Positions 16,601-24,970 of a stretch of DNA of 26,513 nucleotides are shown piece by piece (position 1 is the stretch's first letter; the number at the start of each line of letters is the position of its first letter). The notes under the pieces are model-generated. The model was given only the letters and a program-made list of their open reading frames with translations. It was not told where the DNA came from and searched no databases. The stretch spans positions 1 to 26,513 of the forward strand of contig JASIJX010000220.1 in the NCBI GenBank assembly GCA_030049955.1, in the 5' to 3' direction. The DNA comes from Acidobacteriaceae bacterium (lineage in GTDB: Bacteria > Acidobacteriota > Terriglobia > Terriglobales > Acidobacteriaceae). Made by a program: the position numbers and the translations under genes.

Positions 16601-17109
16601 AGCGGTTCAGTACTCAATCCAAGATGCTGGACAACTACGTTTTAGGTGGCTGGACACTTTCCGGCGTTAACTCATACCAGACCGGATATCCGCTGGGAAT
16701 CGCCACTAATATCGACCTGCCGACTACGACCACCAATGTTCGTCCTAACATTGTCCCCGGTATCAACCCTGTGCGGTCGGGAGGGTGCAGCGGACTCAAT
16801 CCGACGACGGACTTGTATTTGAACAGTACGGCCTTTGCGGATCCGTCGCCGTTCACCTTCGGAGATGCGCCTCGGCTTCAGGACAACGCTCGAACCTGCG
16901 CATCGCTGAATGAGAATGTTTCATTGATGAAGGCAATAACCACGGATAAGGAACGGATCAGGTTTCAAATCGGCGCCGATTTTTTCAATGTCTTCAATCG
17001 GCATGTCTTCAATTCATTTCAGACGGACCTCGATAGCCCCGGCTTTGGTACGGTAACCGGGGTAAGCAACGGACGCCAGGGCCAGGTCCACGGCAAGATC
17101 ATTTGGTGA
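13615..17109 (+). CDS. TonB-dependent outer-membrane receptor with N-terminal carboxypeptidase-regulatory-like domain
   Basis: A 1164-residue protein. A signal peptide (to about residue 33) precedes a Cna-B/carboxypeptidase-regulatory-like beta domain (about 38-120: L-N-G-T-V-L-D-L-Q-G-A, N-Q-D-G-V-Y-S-F, G-K-Y-E-V). A plug-like region with V-T-V-E-A and G-G-A-V-V-A-V-T-K-S-G-T-N follows, then a long barrel ending in the aromatic residue Trp. This is the acidobacterial TonB transporter type that imports oligosaccharides or other large substrates using TonB-ExbBD energy, without a SusD partner. ATG 13615 has GGAGG about 10 bp upstream. It sits behind a dual-operator promoter and ends at a strong terminator, so it is probably a single-gene unit. 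In context it is likely the outer-membrane entry for the glycan handled by the three hydrolases. Confidence 0.93.
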   Translation: MHNARNKSPWGRLITTVMIAGMISFCATGSSWGQQFEHASLNGTVLDLQGAKVPNATVEATEQQTGEHFTTTTNQDGVYSFLSLPIGKYEVDAEASGFSKSVETDVMLSGGAVVDVDFRLKVGSVTTSVTVEAPLVESAATSTGFDLPQKEIAELPLELSGSKRDVSELISAMPGVTNQGFGNNIMGGIGLTSELIIDGASATYAPSVVGVGEHPASVETIQDFQVVNSGSAEYGMTGGGAVVAVTKSGTNQLHGDAYEYLRNDALDAHNYFATQVTPDKEDEFGFTVGGPIRKNRTFYFGQFDEYLENVGVAGQLETLPTAAMRQGDFSALLGPQVGTDVLGRPVYVGEIYDPSTTRDVNGTLVRDPFPGNIIAPSSDLSAVSVAYQKDLPTNVSNALVNNYVANAPPQLYRQPSYFIKFDQKLGEGLLSGSFREGLESIDPTNPQIWPQFYGGQVYHEHVYNIRTSYARPITNNMTNVFTFGLDRYSAASVSNPTEQQGVSTIGLQGVLGPCTPNVLISGGFAASLAVATPSSSLGDGNCGSSQIDNMWKYNDNVGYLLGKHSIKFGVDLNRYMTHITSDASAQFGFAQSESGLPGQYLGDTGYGYADFLLGEVDNTTISTTLPKSMLSWTFGGFAQDEYRVTPKLTLSYGLRWDWQPQFTIPANGADAPANSASQFNPTIPNTAAGGIPGALEFLGNGTGRDGKTRFSPTFGKGFGPRFGIAYSFNQRTVLRASYALFWAQVSEYDGEFVNRQGFYPSLTVNSTSGGVLPAFNWNSGAPAFNTNPDIDPTIANGQSTMMVGANGAHPPQIQIMNISAQRELPGHVLLEVQYNRNMGHHLHTADHPTGQAVKQLNQLDYSKYGSLGSILDLPYNSPEAIAAGVQSPYPGFSGTTAQALVPYPQYLGIAQAPAPIGNSIFDGGVLKLERRFSKGLTFQLGYIYSKTMSDMTSIEIAGYPPQDAYNLKANWSVSDVDERQNFVGTYAYDLPFGIGQRFSTQSKMLDNYVLGGWTLSGVNSYQTGYPLGIATNIDLPTTTTNVRPNIVPGINPVRSGGCSGLNPTTDLYLNSTAFADPSPFTFGDAPRLQDNARTCASLNENVSLMKAITTDKERIRFQIGADFFNVFNRHVFNSFQTDLDSPGFGTVTGVSNGRQGQVHGKIIW

Positions 17110-17143
17110 ATCCTGAGCCTCTCTTAATACCTGGGGAGTCTTG

Positions 17144-17187
17144 AAGCAGGGCCGCCGACGAGAAACCGCCCGGCGGCTCTGCTTTTC
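17144..17187 (+). terminator. Rho-independent terminator after the TonB receptor
   Basis: AAGCAGGGCCGCCG (17144-17157) pairs with CGGCGGCTCTGCTT (17171-17184) to give a 14-bp stem with one G-U pair and a 13-nt loop, with four T at 17183-17186. It starts 35 bp after the stop codon. Confidence 0.85.
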
Positions 17188-17202
17188 GAATCACGCTACT
17201 TA

Positions 17203-18096
17203 GAGCGTGTTTCATAAACACCGCCTCAGCGTGATCCAGAAACAGGCGATGTAGAAGAAGGCGTAGTAGGTGGAGAGCAGATGCTCGTGACGAACCAAGA
17301 GTCGGCGGAACTGACCGAGCCAGGCGTTGGTTCGCTCCACGATCCAGCGCCGCTTGTATCGTCGCATTTTGCGTCCGTCGTAGTAGCGCTTCCACTTGTT
17401 GTTCCCGCGATACGGCGCGATCAACTTGATAGCCCGCTTCTTCAATCGCTCGCGCAGCGGATCGGAATCGTATTCGGCATCGGCGATTACGCGCCTCGGC
17501 TTTTGCCGCGGCCGGCCTTTGGGGCGCGGGACACGAACTTCTTTGAGCGTGGCTTCCGCAAGCGTAACTTCTGCCGGAGAGGCACTTTCAAGCCGAACTC
17601 CCAGCGGAAGACCTTGACCGTCGACCAGTACCATCCACTTCGTTCCCTTGCCGCGCTTGGTTTTACCGACGGCGTCGCCCCTTTTTTCGCCGGGGCGAAG
17701 CTGCCATCGAGGAATGTCTCGTCCCACTTCAGCAAGCCTTCGGCATCCAGCGCGCCCAACAGAGCACGCCACGCATCCAGCCATACGCCTTCGTCTTGCC
17801 ACTGCTTCAGCCGCCGCCAGCAGGTGGCGGGCGACGGGAACTCGTCGGGTAGAAACCGCCACGCCGCGCCGGTCTGCAATATCCATAGAATGCCCTCGAA
17901 GCAGGCCCGATTCGAAGCCCACGGCCGTCCCCGCTTGTCCTTCCTGCGCCGTGGTTCCGGCAACAACGGCTCAATCAATTCCCACTGCTCATCGGTCACC
18001 AGCTTCTGCCACTTCTTCATAACAGAAGCTCAACTGCTCAACCGCCTCTAGCGTAAGTACCTGACTTGAGGCCGAACCCATTTATGAAACACGCTC
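17203..18096 (-). mobile_element. Complete IS5-family element (894 bp)
   Basis: Perfect 16-bp terminal inverted repeats GAGCGTGTTTCATAAA at both ends (17203-17218 and complement at 18081-18096), flanked by TA on each side (17201-17202 and 18097-18098), which fits the TA/YTAR duplication of this group. It holds one frameshifted transposase on the minus strand. It landed between the TonB terminator and GH-B, about 107 bp before the GH-B start, where it may have cut off the native GH-B promoter. Confidence 0.92.
17212..18020 (-). CDS. IS5/IS427-group transposase made by -1 frameshifting (orfA + orfB)
   Basis: OrfA (18020-17487) starts K-K-W-Q-K-L-V-T-D-E-Q-W-E-L-I-E-P-L-L-P and carries the helical N-terminal domain up to the first DDE Asp in F-L-D-G-S-F-A-P-A-K-K. 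OrfB (to 17212) carries G-K-T-K-R-G-K-G-T-K-W, A-D-A-E-Y-D-S-D-P-L and R-R-W-I-V-E-R-T-N-A-W-L. A slippery AAAAAAG (minus strand 17687-17681) lies at the junction. A -1 shift there joins the frames into a 269-residue enzyme reading K-K-R-G-D-A-V-G-K-T-K-R-G. This is the known expression strategy of the group, and the exact fit suggests the element is intact and perhaps active. Confidence 0.92.
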
Positions 18097-18205
18097 TAGC
18101 CATTTCTTGCCGGATTTCAGCATACGTTGCCGCCGAATGATCGCGGCGTCATCGGCAAGGGTGATGAAGGCTGAGCCAAACTGCTCTCGATAGAGGAGAT
18201 TATTG

Positions 18206-20254
18206 ATGTCAGGGTTCCAGCTGTCTCGTCGGCAATTCCTGGGTACCACTTTGCCAGTTGTTGGTTTCAGCCCGTTCCTCAAAGCCCAGGTCGTTGGGGT
18301 GAAAGGCTCAGATGACTCCTTAAAGGCGCCGGGATCAGGGCAGAATCAAAGCGTTGACACGTCTCTTACCGCGACGATTTCGTGGCAATATCCAATTCGT
18401 GAGCACGTCCTGATTAATGGAAAGGAATATTTTTGGTGGAATTATCGTGCCGTTAGCCTGAAGGTCGTCTCGAGCGAAGACGGCAAGACCATCGTAGATG
18501 ACGAATTGCCGTGCGACGTAACAAACTGGCGTTTCCCGGTGATTCCTGCACATAAGTACTCCTGGGAGCTCACCCCTAAAGATGACAGTGGCTTACGACC
18601 AGAGGATCGTGTACAAGGTACCTTTGTCACCAGGGAACCGGGCATCGACGAGACAACGGACTCGAATGTTCGGTACAAGAACCCGAGACAAGGCGCCCAC
18701 TTCGTCCATATGCGGCCGCTCGAGTTCGATACCTACGAACCACTATCGCCGTGGTACGAAGTGAAGAGTTTCCGCCCTACTCCGCTTCCACGCTTCGAGG
18801 ACATTCAGAACAAGCTTCCGAAGCCGCTTCTCGAGTCAGAGCCTGAAGCACTCGATGCATATTGGTACTCGTGGAGGACATTCATCGACCGGTGGAATTT
18901 CGTGCCCGAAGCACCGGACCATCAGGCCGTTGCAAACATCAACGGAACCCGAGCGTGGGGTCCATGGGGAAGCAGTCAGGTCTGGGATAGTACCTTCATG
19001 ATGATCTGGGCCAAATATGGTTTCCAAGCTTATCCTTTTATAAGTCAGTATGACAATGCCTACGCGCGGCAACATGAGAATGGATTTATCTGCAGAGAAT
19101 CGGACAGCAACAACCGCGAGGTTTACAGTTCAAATCCAGTTTGTTGCCCGTTTCTGCTCGGCTGGGTTGAGTGGCAGACCTTTCGAGTAACCGGTGATCT
19201 TGATCGCCTGAAGCGCGTCTTTCTACCCATTGTGAAGAACTACGAGTGGTGGATGACGTATATGAAACGCAAGAAAGACGGCCTCTACTGGATGCAGGGC
19301 TTGACGAGGTTGGAGAGGGAGCGTTTCCCGGGCGATGACTCGGCGAATTATACGGTCGGCCTGACATCCATGCGGGCCGCAGAAGCAATCGCTCTTGCCA
19401 GGATGGCTCATGCTATTGGCCGAAGCGATCTTGAACAGTTTTTTCAGTCCGAACATCGAGAGATCGGGGACGTCGTCAACAACAGGCTGTGGGATGCCAA
19501 GCATGGTATCTACAATGACCGCTGCGACCTGGAACATCAAATTGCCCGGTTCAGGAATCCTGCCCTGTCTGGTCAATTCGTGACTGAGATTGCGCCCGGG
19601 GTGATAGACAAGCCTGTATGGATCTTCGCCCCACTTTTGGGAGAGATCGTCCCGCCGGACCGGCTTGCCAGCGTGGTACGCGAGCTTCAGAATCCCGCAT
19701 CTTTCAACCGCGATAACGGTATCCCGAACCTGTCGGCAGACAGCACAGACTACAATGAGCCAGGGAACCATTGTGTCTGGCCCCCAATGATGTACCTGAT
19801 TCAGGAAGGGCTCAAGGTTTGTGGAAAGACCGAGCTGGCCAATGCGCTAGCCAAGAAATACTTCGACAGGATTACCGCCGCCTATAAACAGGAAAAGACG
19901 ATCAAGGAGTGCCTCCTCGCGGACAGTCTCAAATTCTCGGGCGCCCCGGATTTCGTGGGCTGGGGGGGCATCGGGCCAGTATCCAATCTCATTGAGTACG
20001 TCCTTGGTATCGATATTTCCGCGCCGGACAAGACCGTCACATGGCGTATTACAAGAACAGATAAACACGGAATTCAGAATCTTCAATTTGTCGGTTCCAT
20101 GGTGGACCTGATTTGCGACGCACGCCAAACTGCGGATTCGCCGTGCCAAATCAGCATTAACAGCGAGAGCGCATTCACTCTAAAGGTTATTCTCGGCAGC
20201 AAGATCATCGAGAAGAAGATCGAGGCTGGAACGACAACCGTTCGAGTGAGCTAA
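18206..20254 (+). CDS. GH-B: Tat-exported (alpha/alpha)6 glycoside hydrolase (GH63/MGH1-like)
   Basis: A 682-residue paralogue of GH-A and GH-C. ATG 18206 is chosen for the AGGAG 8 bp upstream; a TTG one codon earlier is less likely. The Tat signal is S-R-R-Q-F-L-G. An Fn3-like domain (T-A-T-I-S-W-Q-Y-P-I through G-T-F-V-T) precedes the barrel motifs W-G-S-S-Q-V-W-D, R-Q-H-E-N-G-F-I-C-R-E-S-D, C-V-W-P-P, I-K-E-C (likely base Glu) and D-F-V-G-W-G-G-I-G-P. The D-D-S-P-R of GH-A is D-D-S-A-N-Y here, so the acid Asp may be kept but its setting is changed. It is closer to GH-C than to GH-A. An IS lies just upstream, no palindrome or good promoter is visible in the remaining 107 bp, and the TonB terminator blocks read-through, so it may be poorly expressed or driven by the IS. 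Confidence 0.8.
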   Translation: MSGFQLSRRQFLGTTLPVVGFSPFLKAQVVGVKGSDDSLKAPGSGQNQSVDTSLTATISWQYPIREHVLINGKEYFWWNYRAVSLKVVSSEDGKTIVDDELPCDVTNWRFPVIPAHKYSWELTPKDDSGLRPEDRVQGTFVTREPGIDETTDSNVRYKNPRQGAHFVHMRPLEFDTYEPLSPWYEVKSFRPTPLPRFEDIQNKLPKPLLESEPEALDAYWYSWRTFIDRWNFVPEAPDHQAVANINGTRAWGPWGSSQVWDSTFMMIWAKYGFQAYPFISQYDNAYARQHENGFICRESDSNNREVYSSNPVCCPFLLGWVEWQTFRVTGDLDRLKRVFLPIVKNYEWWMTYMKRKKDGLYWMQGLTRLERERFPGDDSANYTVGLTSMRAAEAIALARMAHAIGRSDLEQFFQSEHREIGDVVNNRLWDAKHGIYNDRCDLEHQIARFRNPALSGQFVTEIAPGVIDKPVWIFAPLLGEIVPPDRLASVVRELQNPASFNRDNGIPNLSADSTDYNEPGNHCVWPPMMYLIQEGLKVCGKTELANALAKKYFDRITAAYKQEKTIKECLLADSLKFSGAPDFVGWGGIGPVSNLIEYVLGIDISAPDKTVTWRITRTDKHGIQNLQFVGSMVDLICDARQTADSPCQISINSESAFTLKVILGSKIIEKKIEAGTTTVRVS

Positions 20255-20704
20255 TTCCGATGTTGGGGAACTCGCCGGGAATTCCTTTTTTTCACGGCGG
20301 GGTTGATAGGGCTACTGAGGTGCTTCCCCGATCCGTCGACGAAATCAGGAGCGATCTGCCGGATTGGGCGCGCCGGCAGAAAAGCTTTTGCTAAACTTGT
20401 GGTGGCACGGTCCGGAGACATTGTTGCTGGCCCAGTCCATTGTTCCTTGGGCCGAAGTTCTTGAGAAGCACCAGCGATTCCTGCCATGCGAAGGTTTGGA
20501 AGGAGCTGTTCTCAAGGTTCTACTGCCGGGACAGGTCCATGATGTATTCCATTAGAAACAAGCGTGTCGACCTTCAAGTCAGCTAGAGCTTTCGCAGTGC
20601 GGCGAAGGGATTAGTTGGTATGTTTTTCCGAGTTTTCGACGTGGGAGGTCTCTTCGCTGAACTTCTCGGTCCATAAGCTCGAATCTGTTCGTGTCTATTC
20701 TTCC
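20255..20704. other. Gap between GH-B and the TPR gene
   Basis: About 450 bp without a recognisable gene. A seven-T run occurs about 30 bp after the GH-B stop, behind a weak GGAA/TTCC pairing, which is a poor terminator candidate at best. Short frames on both strands have no motifs. Confidence 0.4.
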
Positions 20705-21904
20705 ATGAGAGCACACGCTCCCCAGGTTCCCGCTCGGGGAACTGCGCCAAATCTCGCCCCGTGGCGCAAGAGTCCCGGCGCGGCCGTATGGCTGCTGTTC
20801 GCAGTTTCCTCACTGGCCGGTCTCCATTCGCTCGGCGCGCAGTCATTGCCGGCCGATCCCGAACCGGCATCGAAGTGTTCGGCTGAATCAATTGATCACC
20901 CGCATCTCGACGATTTGCAAGCAGCGAAGCTCCAGGATGCTGAAAAGCATTATGCGAGCGGTCTCTCTTTTGAAGCGGCCGGCGACGCCGAACGCGCCGA
21001 GCTTGAACTTAAGGCGGCGGTTGCGATCAGCCCGGCGACAGATCGATACGTTCGGTCCCTGGGCCTCTTCTACATTCAGCGTAGCCGTGATTCCGAGGCG
21101 CTTGCCGTGATTCGAAATTACGCAAATTTGTGCGGCGCCAACGCGCTCGGGTACGAACTAGAGGCAGAATTACTCTTCGAGAGGAAAGCATTCGATGCGG
21201 CATTGATCGCCGCGGCAAAGTCCCTAAGCTTTGAGCAACATAATGCGCGGATGCATGAACTGGTAGGCTTGATCTCTCTTGCCAATCGCGATGACAGCGA
21301 TGGAGTGTTTCAGTTGGACAAGGCTGAAAAGCTGGCGCCACAGGACCCGGAGGTAAGATACTTTTACGGCAGAGCGCTATACGATAGCGGCCACTACACG
21401 GAAGCAAGGGACCAATTCCTCGCCTGCCTGCACATCCAGCCTGGATACAGAAAGGCAGCTGAAAATCTCGGCCTAAGCTATGAGGCCATTTATGATTACC
21501 CGGATGCAACCAAAGCCTTCGAAGAAGCCATAAACACAGAAGAAAACGAATCTGGGCCGAAACACGGAGAACCATTCGCATTTTACGGAGCCATGCTCAT
21601 AGATCAAGAGCATTTGGAACAGGCGCTTGCAGTCCTACGCAGGGGCGCAATGCTTGCACCGAACTCCTTCATGGTCAATTACGAACTTGGAAGAGTTCTC
21701 ATGGACCTTGATCAGTTGGATGAAGCCAACAAATCTCTTCTTACTGCGGCAAACCTGGCTCCGAATTTCTCACGGACCTACTATCTGCTGGGAACGCTTC
21801 GACGGCGGCAAAAGCGTCTGGCTGAAGCCAGGACATACTTGGCAAAGTTCCAAGAGCTCGATAAATCCGTTCAAAACCGGGAGTTCCCCCTGACGAATCG
21901 ATGA
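20705..21904 (+). CDS. Exported TPR-repeat protein
   Basis: A 399-residue protein from ATG 20705. A TTG start 30 codons earlier is possible, but the ATG gives a normal signal peptide (A-A-V-W-L-L-F-A-V-S-S-L-A-G-L, cleavage near L-G-A-Q-S). The rest is tetratricopeptide-like helical pairs, for example H-Y-A-S-G-L-S-F-E-A-A-G-D, R-Y-F-Y-G-R-A-L-Y-D-S-G-H-Y-T-E-A, L-G-L-S-Y-E-A-I-Y-D-Y-P-D-A and Y-E-L-G-R-V-L-M-D-L-D-Q-L-D-E-A, about eight units. Such proteins scaffold protein contacts in the periplasm. In Acidobacteriota they often accompany CRTAC1-type proteins like that at 2632-4515. No regulon palindrome was found upstream, so it may not belong to the sugar regulon. Confidence 0.85.
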   Translation: MRAHAPQVPARGTAPNLAPWRKSPGAAVWLLFAVSSLAGLHSLGAQSLPADPEPASKCSAESIDHPHLDDLQAAKLQDAEKHYASGLSFEAAGDAERAELELKAAVAISPATDRYVRSLGLFYIQRSRDSEALAVIRNYANLCGANALGYELEAELLFERKAFDAALIAAAKSLSFEQHNARMHELVGLISLANRDDSDGVFQLDKAEKLAPQDPEVRYFYGRALYDSGHYTEARDQFLACLHIQPGYRKAAENLGLSYEAIYDYPDATKAFEEAINTEENESGPKHGEPFAFYGAMLIDQEHLEQALAVLRRGAMLAPNSFMVNYELGRVLMDLDQLDEANKSLLTAANLAPNFSRTYYLLGTLRRRQKRLAEARTYLAKFQELDKSVQNREFPLTNR

Positions 21905-21980
21905 CGGAATCGCAATGTGACTATGTTTAAGTGATCTGGCCAGCGGGCACGATTGATTGATTCCGCAAATCGCAATCCAT

Positions 21981-24038
21981 TTAATCCAAGTGCAAACTGG
22001 TTGAACCGTTCCGAATGGGATGAATGCGCGCCTTGCCCGCCACAATAGTCTTCAAGGTGAATTCCCCTGCGCTCGTAATTGTCGCCCGAAACGGTGCATG
22101 TGCCGACGCGCGCTCCTCGCAAATCAGGTCGACGTAAAAGTTCCCGAACTTAAATTGCTTCAGACCGTGCCGTTCCGGGCGGTGCAAGTGCCAGACGACG
22201 GTCCTTTGCGGTACATTGACGTTCATTCCCAGTACAAATTCTATGAAGTTTGCGATCGGCCCGAGGCCTCCCCAGCCAACAAATTGTGGGGCGCCCTTGA
22301 ATGTCGTATCTCTGGTATCGAGGTATTCGCAAATCTTCTTGTCCTTGCTATAGGCTTTCACCACGGCATTGAAGTATTTTGTCGCCACTTCCTGCGCGAC
22401 TTCCCACTGACCAGCCGCTTGGAATCCTTCCTGAGCAATTTGTTGTGTTGGCGGCCAGATAGAACCAGGTCCGCTTTCGTTATCGGTAAGATAGCCCTGC
22501 GGCTTGGAATCAATGGAATCATGAGCAATTCCGTCCGGCCGATTGAATCCGTTGGCGTCCCGTGCAAGCCGGATTAAGGCTTCGACCCGGTTGGGTGGTG
22601 CAACTTCAGCCATTAGGGGAGCAAAGGTCCACGCCGGCTTGTATATCAGTCCGGGCCTCACCTCAGTCACCAGTTCGCCTGCCAGTTGGGGATTACGAAA
22701 TGGGGGCCACAGGTGATTCGGATCGCACCGGTCGTTGTATAGCTGATGGCGCGCATCCCAAAAGTGCTCATTAATATAGTCTCCTAACCTCTTGTGTTCG
22801 CCTTTAAAGAAAGCTGCCATATCATGACGGCCGATTGCCGCGGCGATGCGGACCATTGCGAGGGTTTCAGCCGCGCGTAATGCGGTCGCCGGAAACGCGA
22901 AGTCAAACGTGTCAGTACCGCACGTATCCTGTGTGCCCGGAGTAACGAAGCCGTAGATTCCGTCGCTCGCGCGTCGCATGTAGATCATGAACCATTCGTA
23001 GTTCTTGACAAGCGGTGTGAAGACGCGGCGCAGGCGGTCCAAATCTCCTGAAATGGAATAGTAGTCCCACTCGGCGCATCCGATCAGATACGGACATAAA
23101 GCTGGATGGCAGGCATAGACTTCGCGATTGTCGTTGTCGGATTCCTGGCATATGAATCCATTTTCGTGCTGACGAGCATAAGCGTTATCGAACTGGGTGA
23201 TGAATGGGTAGACTTGATGCCCGTACTTGGCGAAATACATTTGGCAGAAGCTGTCCCAAACCTGAGAGCTTCCCCAACCGGACCAGGTGGGATACCCGTT
23301 GATATTGGCGACGGCCTGATGATCTGGGTGGTAAGGAGCGTAATTCCACACTTCAAGAAAAGTCTTCCAGCAATACCAATAGGCCTCGAGCGCATCCGGT
23401 TGTCCATCGAGGATCGGACACGGCAGGTTGTCTCGAACCAAGTCGAATTTAGGCGGAGGCGCCATCGTGTAATGCTTTACGTCATACCATGGCGACAGCG
23501 GCTCCTCTATCTCAAACTCAATGGGAGGGTAAGGCGAATAGCGGGCCCCCCTGCGCGGATTCTTAAAAATTTCCGCGGGAGGAGCATCCTGCACAAGGCG
23601 AATCTCCCCCGAGGTAAATGACCCCATTACTGCTGCAGCCGTCGGTCGACCGTTCGCGTCGGTCGGTTGTATCTGCCAAATGTAGCTCTGTCTTGGGACC
23701 AGCGGCAACGGATACGCGGTCACGTCGCCTAGGAGCATGACCTCGACAATCGGATGCATTCGGTCGCGCGCCGGAGCAACAGTGAGCGCGATGCGGTGAG
23801 GAGCCTGTCCGGAAACATATTCCCAGCAAAGCTTAACCGCCAAGAAGCTTGGTATCCGGCTTCCCACGGCAGGCTCTATTATCCTCACTTCGCCGTCTTC
23901 CTGCGGAGGTCTTCCCACACCGATCGCAGCGGCTTTTTCAACTACACCGCCGAGGAAGACTGCGGTTCCCGATGCGGCGCCGCCTTTCAAAAAGCGTCGG
24001 CGAGAGATCGTCTCCTGCGAACATGCATCATCATTCAT
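21981..24038 (-). CDS. GH-C: Tat-exported (alpha/alpha)6 glycoside hydrolase (GH63/MGH1-like), altered acid motif
   Basis: A 685-residue protein from ATG 24038, which places S-R-R-R-F-L-K-G-G as the Tat signal. A TTG at 24116 overlapping the upstream stop (TTGA) and an ATG at 24071 are alternatives. After the Fn3-like domain (S-Y-I-W-Q-I-Q-P) it shows W-G-S-S-Q-V-W-D, R-Q-H-E-N-G-F-I-C-Q-E-S-D, S-I-W-P-P, C-E-Y (likely base Glu) and Q-F-V-G-W-G-G-L-G-P. The region of GH-A's D-D-S-P-R is replaced by C-G-T-D-T-F-D-F, so the catalytic acid is uncertain. It is the third gene of a Gfo/Idh-TIM-GH operon, converging on the TPR gene with a 76-bp gap. It probably supplies the sugar that the two upstream enzymes process. 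Confidence 0.8.
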   Translation of the reverse strand: MNDDACSQETISRRRFLKGGAASGTAVFLGGVVEKAAAIGVGRPPQEDGEVRIIEPAVGSRIPSFLAVKLCWEYVSGQAPHRIALTVAPARDRMHPIVEVMLLGDVTAYPLPLVPRQSYIWQIQPTDANGRPTAAAVMGSFTSGEIRLVQDAPPAEIFKNPRRGARYSPYPPIEFEIEEPLSPWYDVKHYTMAPPPKFDLVRDNLPCPILDGQPDALEAYWYCWKTFLEVWNYAPYHPDHQAVANINGYPTWSGWGSSQVWDSFCQMYFAKYGHQVYPFITQFDNAYARQHENGFICQESDNDNREVYACHPALCPYLIGCAEWDYYSISGDLDRLRRVFTPLVKNYEWFMIYMRRASDGIYGFVTPGTQDTCGTDTFDFAFPATALRAAETLAMVRIAAAIGRHDMAAFFKGEHKRLGDYINEHFWDARHQLYNDRCDPNHLWPPFRNPQLAGELVTEVRPGLIYKPAWTFAPLMAEVAPPNRVEALIRLARDANGFNRPDGIAHDSIDSKPQGYLTDNESGPGSIWPPTQQIAQEGFQAAGQWEVAQEVATKYFNAVVKAYSKDKKICEYLDTRDTTFKGAPQFVGWGGLGPIANFIEFVLGMNVNVPQRTVVWHLHRPERHGLKQFKFGNFYVDLICEERASAHAPFRATITSAGEFTLKTIVAGKARIHPIRNGSTSLHLD

Positions 24039-24112
24039 AAGAAATTCTCGTCTGCAAAGATTGAATTTCATTCGCGCTGCCGCTCGCGTTCCCGCGAAGC
24101 GCACACGGCGGT

Positions 24113-24970
24113 TCAAGCCGGCGGAAGCGCGAGAAGCGCGTCCATCGCTCGCGAAGTGTTGAACAAAAGCGTTTCGGGAGCGAATTTATAGAATGGAACT
24201 GGCGGAATCATTTCCGCGGTCAGCCAGCCGTCGTAACCGATAGCACGGAGCGCTCCCATGACCCCGGGCCAGTTGACGTCGCCGGAGAGAATTTCGACAA
24301 AGCCATCGACGGACCCGACGGCACGACGATAATCCTTCAGGTGTACACGGCGAATGTAGTTGTCGAGGATCTTGATCCAGTGCTCCGGGTACCCCACATT
24401 CAGCGCATTGCCGACATCGAAATATGCGCCAATCCATTCACTATCGAATTGAGCGATGAACTGCCGCATTTCGATAGGGCTTAGCAAGAATTTGTTCCAG
24501 ACGTTTTCAATGCATATTCTGACCCGGCTTTTCTCGGCGATCGGCAAAGCTGCGCGAACGAAGTCAGTCGCTCGTTGCCAGGCCGTATCGTAGGGCACGA
24601 TCTCGCAATTGGGAATGAAGTCTGCTCCAACCGTTGCCGGCACGACGAGAACGGCATCGAGGCCGAGGCAGTGTGCAATCTCAATCTGCTTTTTCAGAAT
24701 CGTTTCGGCCAGTGCGCGCACGGCCGGAATGTTGCTGGCCGGGTTGGCGCCCCAGTAGAGTCCCGTGGCAACTCCGCTCAGTTCGATGCCGCTTTGCTCA
24801 GCAAGCGCGCGCACCTCAGAAATCTCGCTTGATGAGCTGTTCAGAGTAAGCGGACCGCTATCGCTCAAATCGATCTCAAAACCGTCGAATCCGGCGTCAT
24901 GGGCCAGGCGGAGCTTTTCAGCGAGAGTCAGGGTTGCAGGCAAAGACCAAATGCTGACCGACTTTTTCAT
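24113..24970 (-). CDS. Sugar phosphate isomerase/epimerase-like TIM-barrel protein (AP_endonuc_2 family)
   Basis: A 285-residue cytoplasmic protein of the xylose-isomerase-like TIM-barrel superfamily. G-F-D-G-F-E-I-D-L opens the barrel. The metal ligands appear in order: I-C-I-E-N (Glu), Y-F-D-V-G-N (Asp), R-V-H-L-K-D (His) and L-T-A-E-M-I-P (Glu). Members isomerise, epimerise or dehydrate sugars and keto-sugars, often alongside Gfo/Idh/MocA oxidoreductases. The start is coupled to the upstream gene by an ATGA overlap (24967-24970), so translation is probably linked. The exact reaction cannot be read from sequence. Confidence 0.87.
   Translation of the reverse strand: MKKSVSIWSLPATLTLAEKLRLAHDAGFDGFEIDLSDSGPLTLNSSSSEISEVRALAEQSGIELSGVATGLYWGANPASNIPAVRALAETILKKQIEIAHCLGLDAVLVVPATVGADFIPNCEIVPYDTAWQRATDFVRAALPIAEKSRVRICIENVWNKFLLSPIEMRQFIAQFDSEWIGAYFDVGNALNVGYPEHWIKILDNYIRRVHLKDYRRAVGSVDGFVEILSGDVNWPGVMGALRAIGYDGWLTAEMIPPVPFYKFAPETLLFNTSRAMDALLALPPA

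Noticed and set aside
18082..18282. Minus-strand ORF crossing the IS right end with coding-like residues (L-A-D-D-A-A-I-I-R-R)
   Set aside because: It is antisense to the GH-B start and ends in the IS repeat. No upstream continuation makes sense as a gene.
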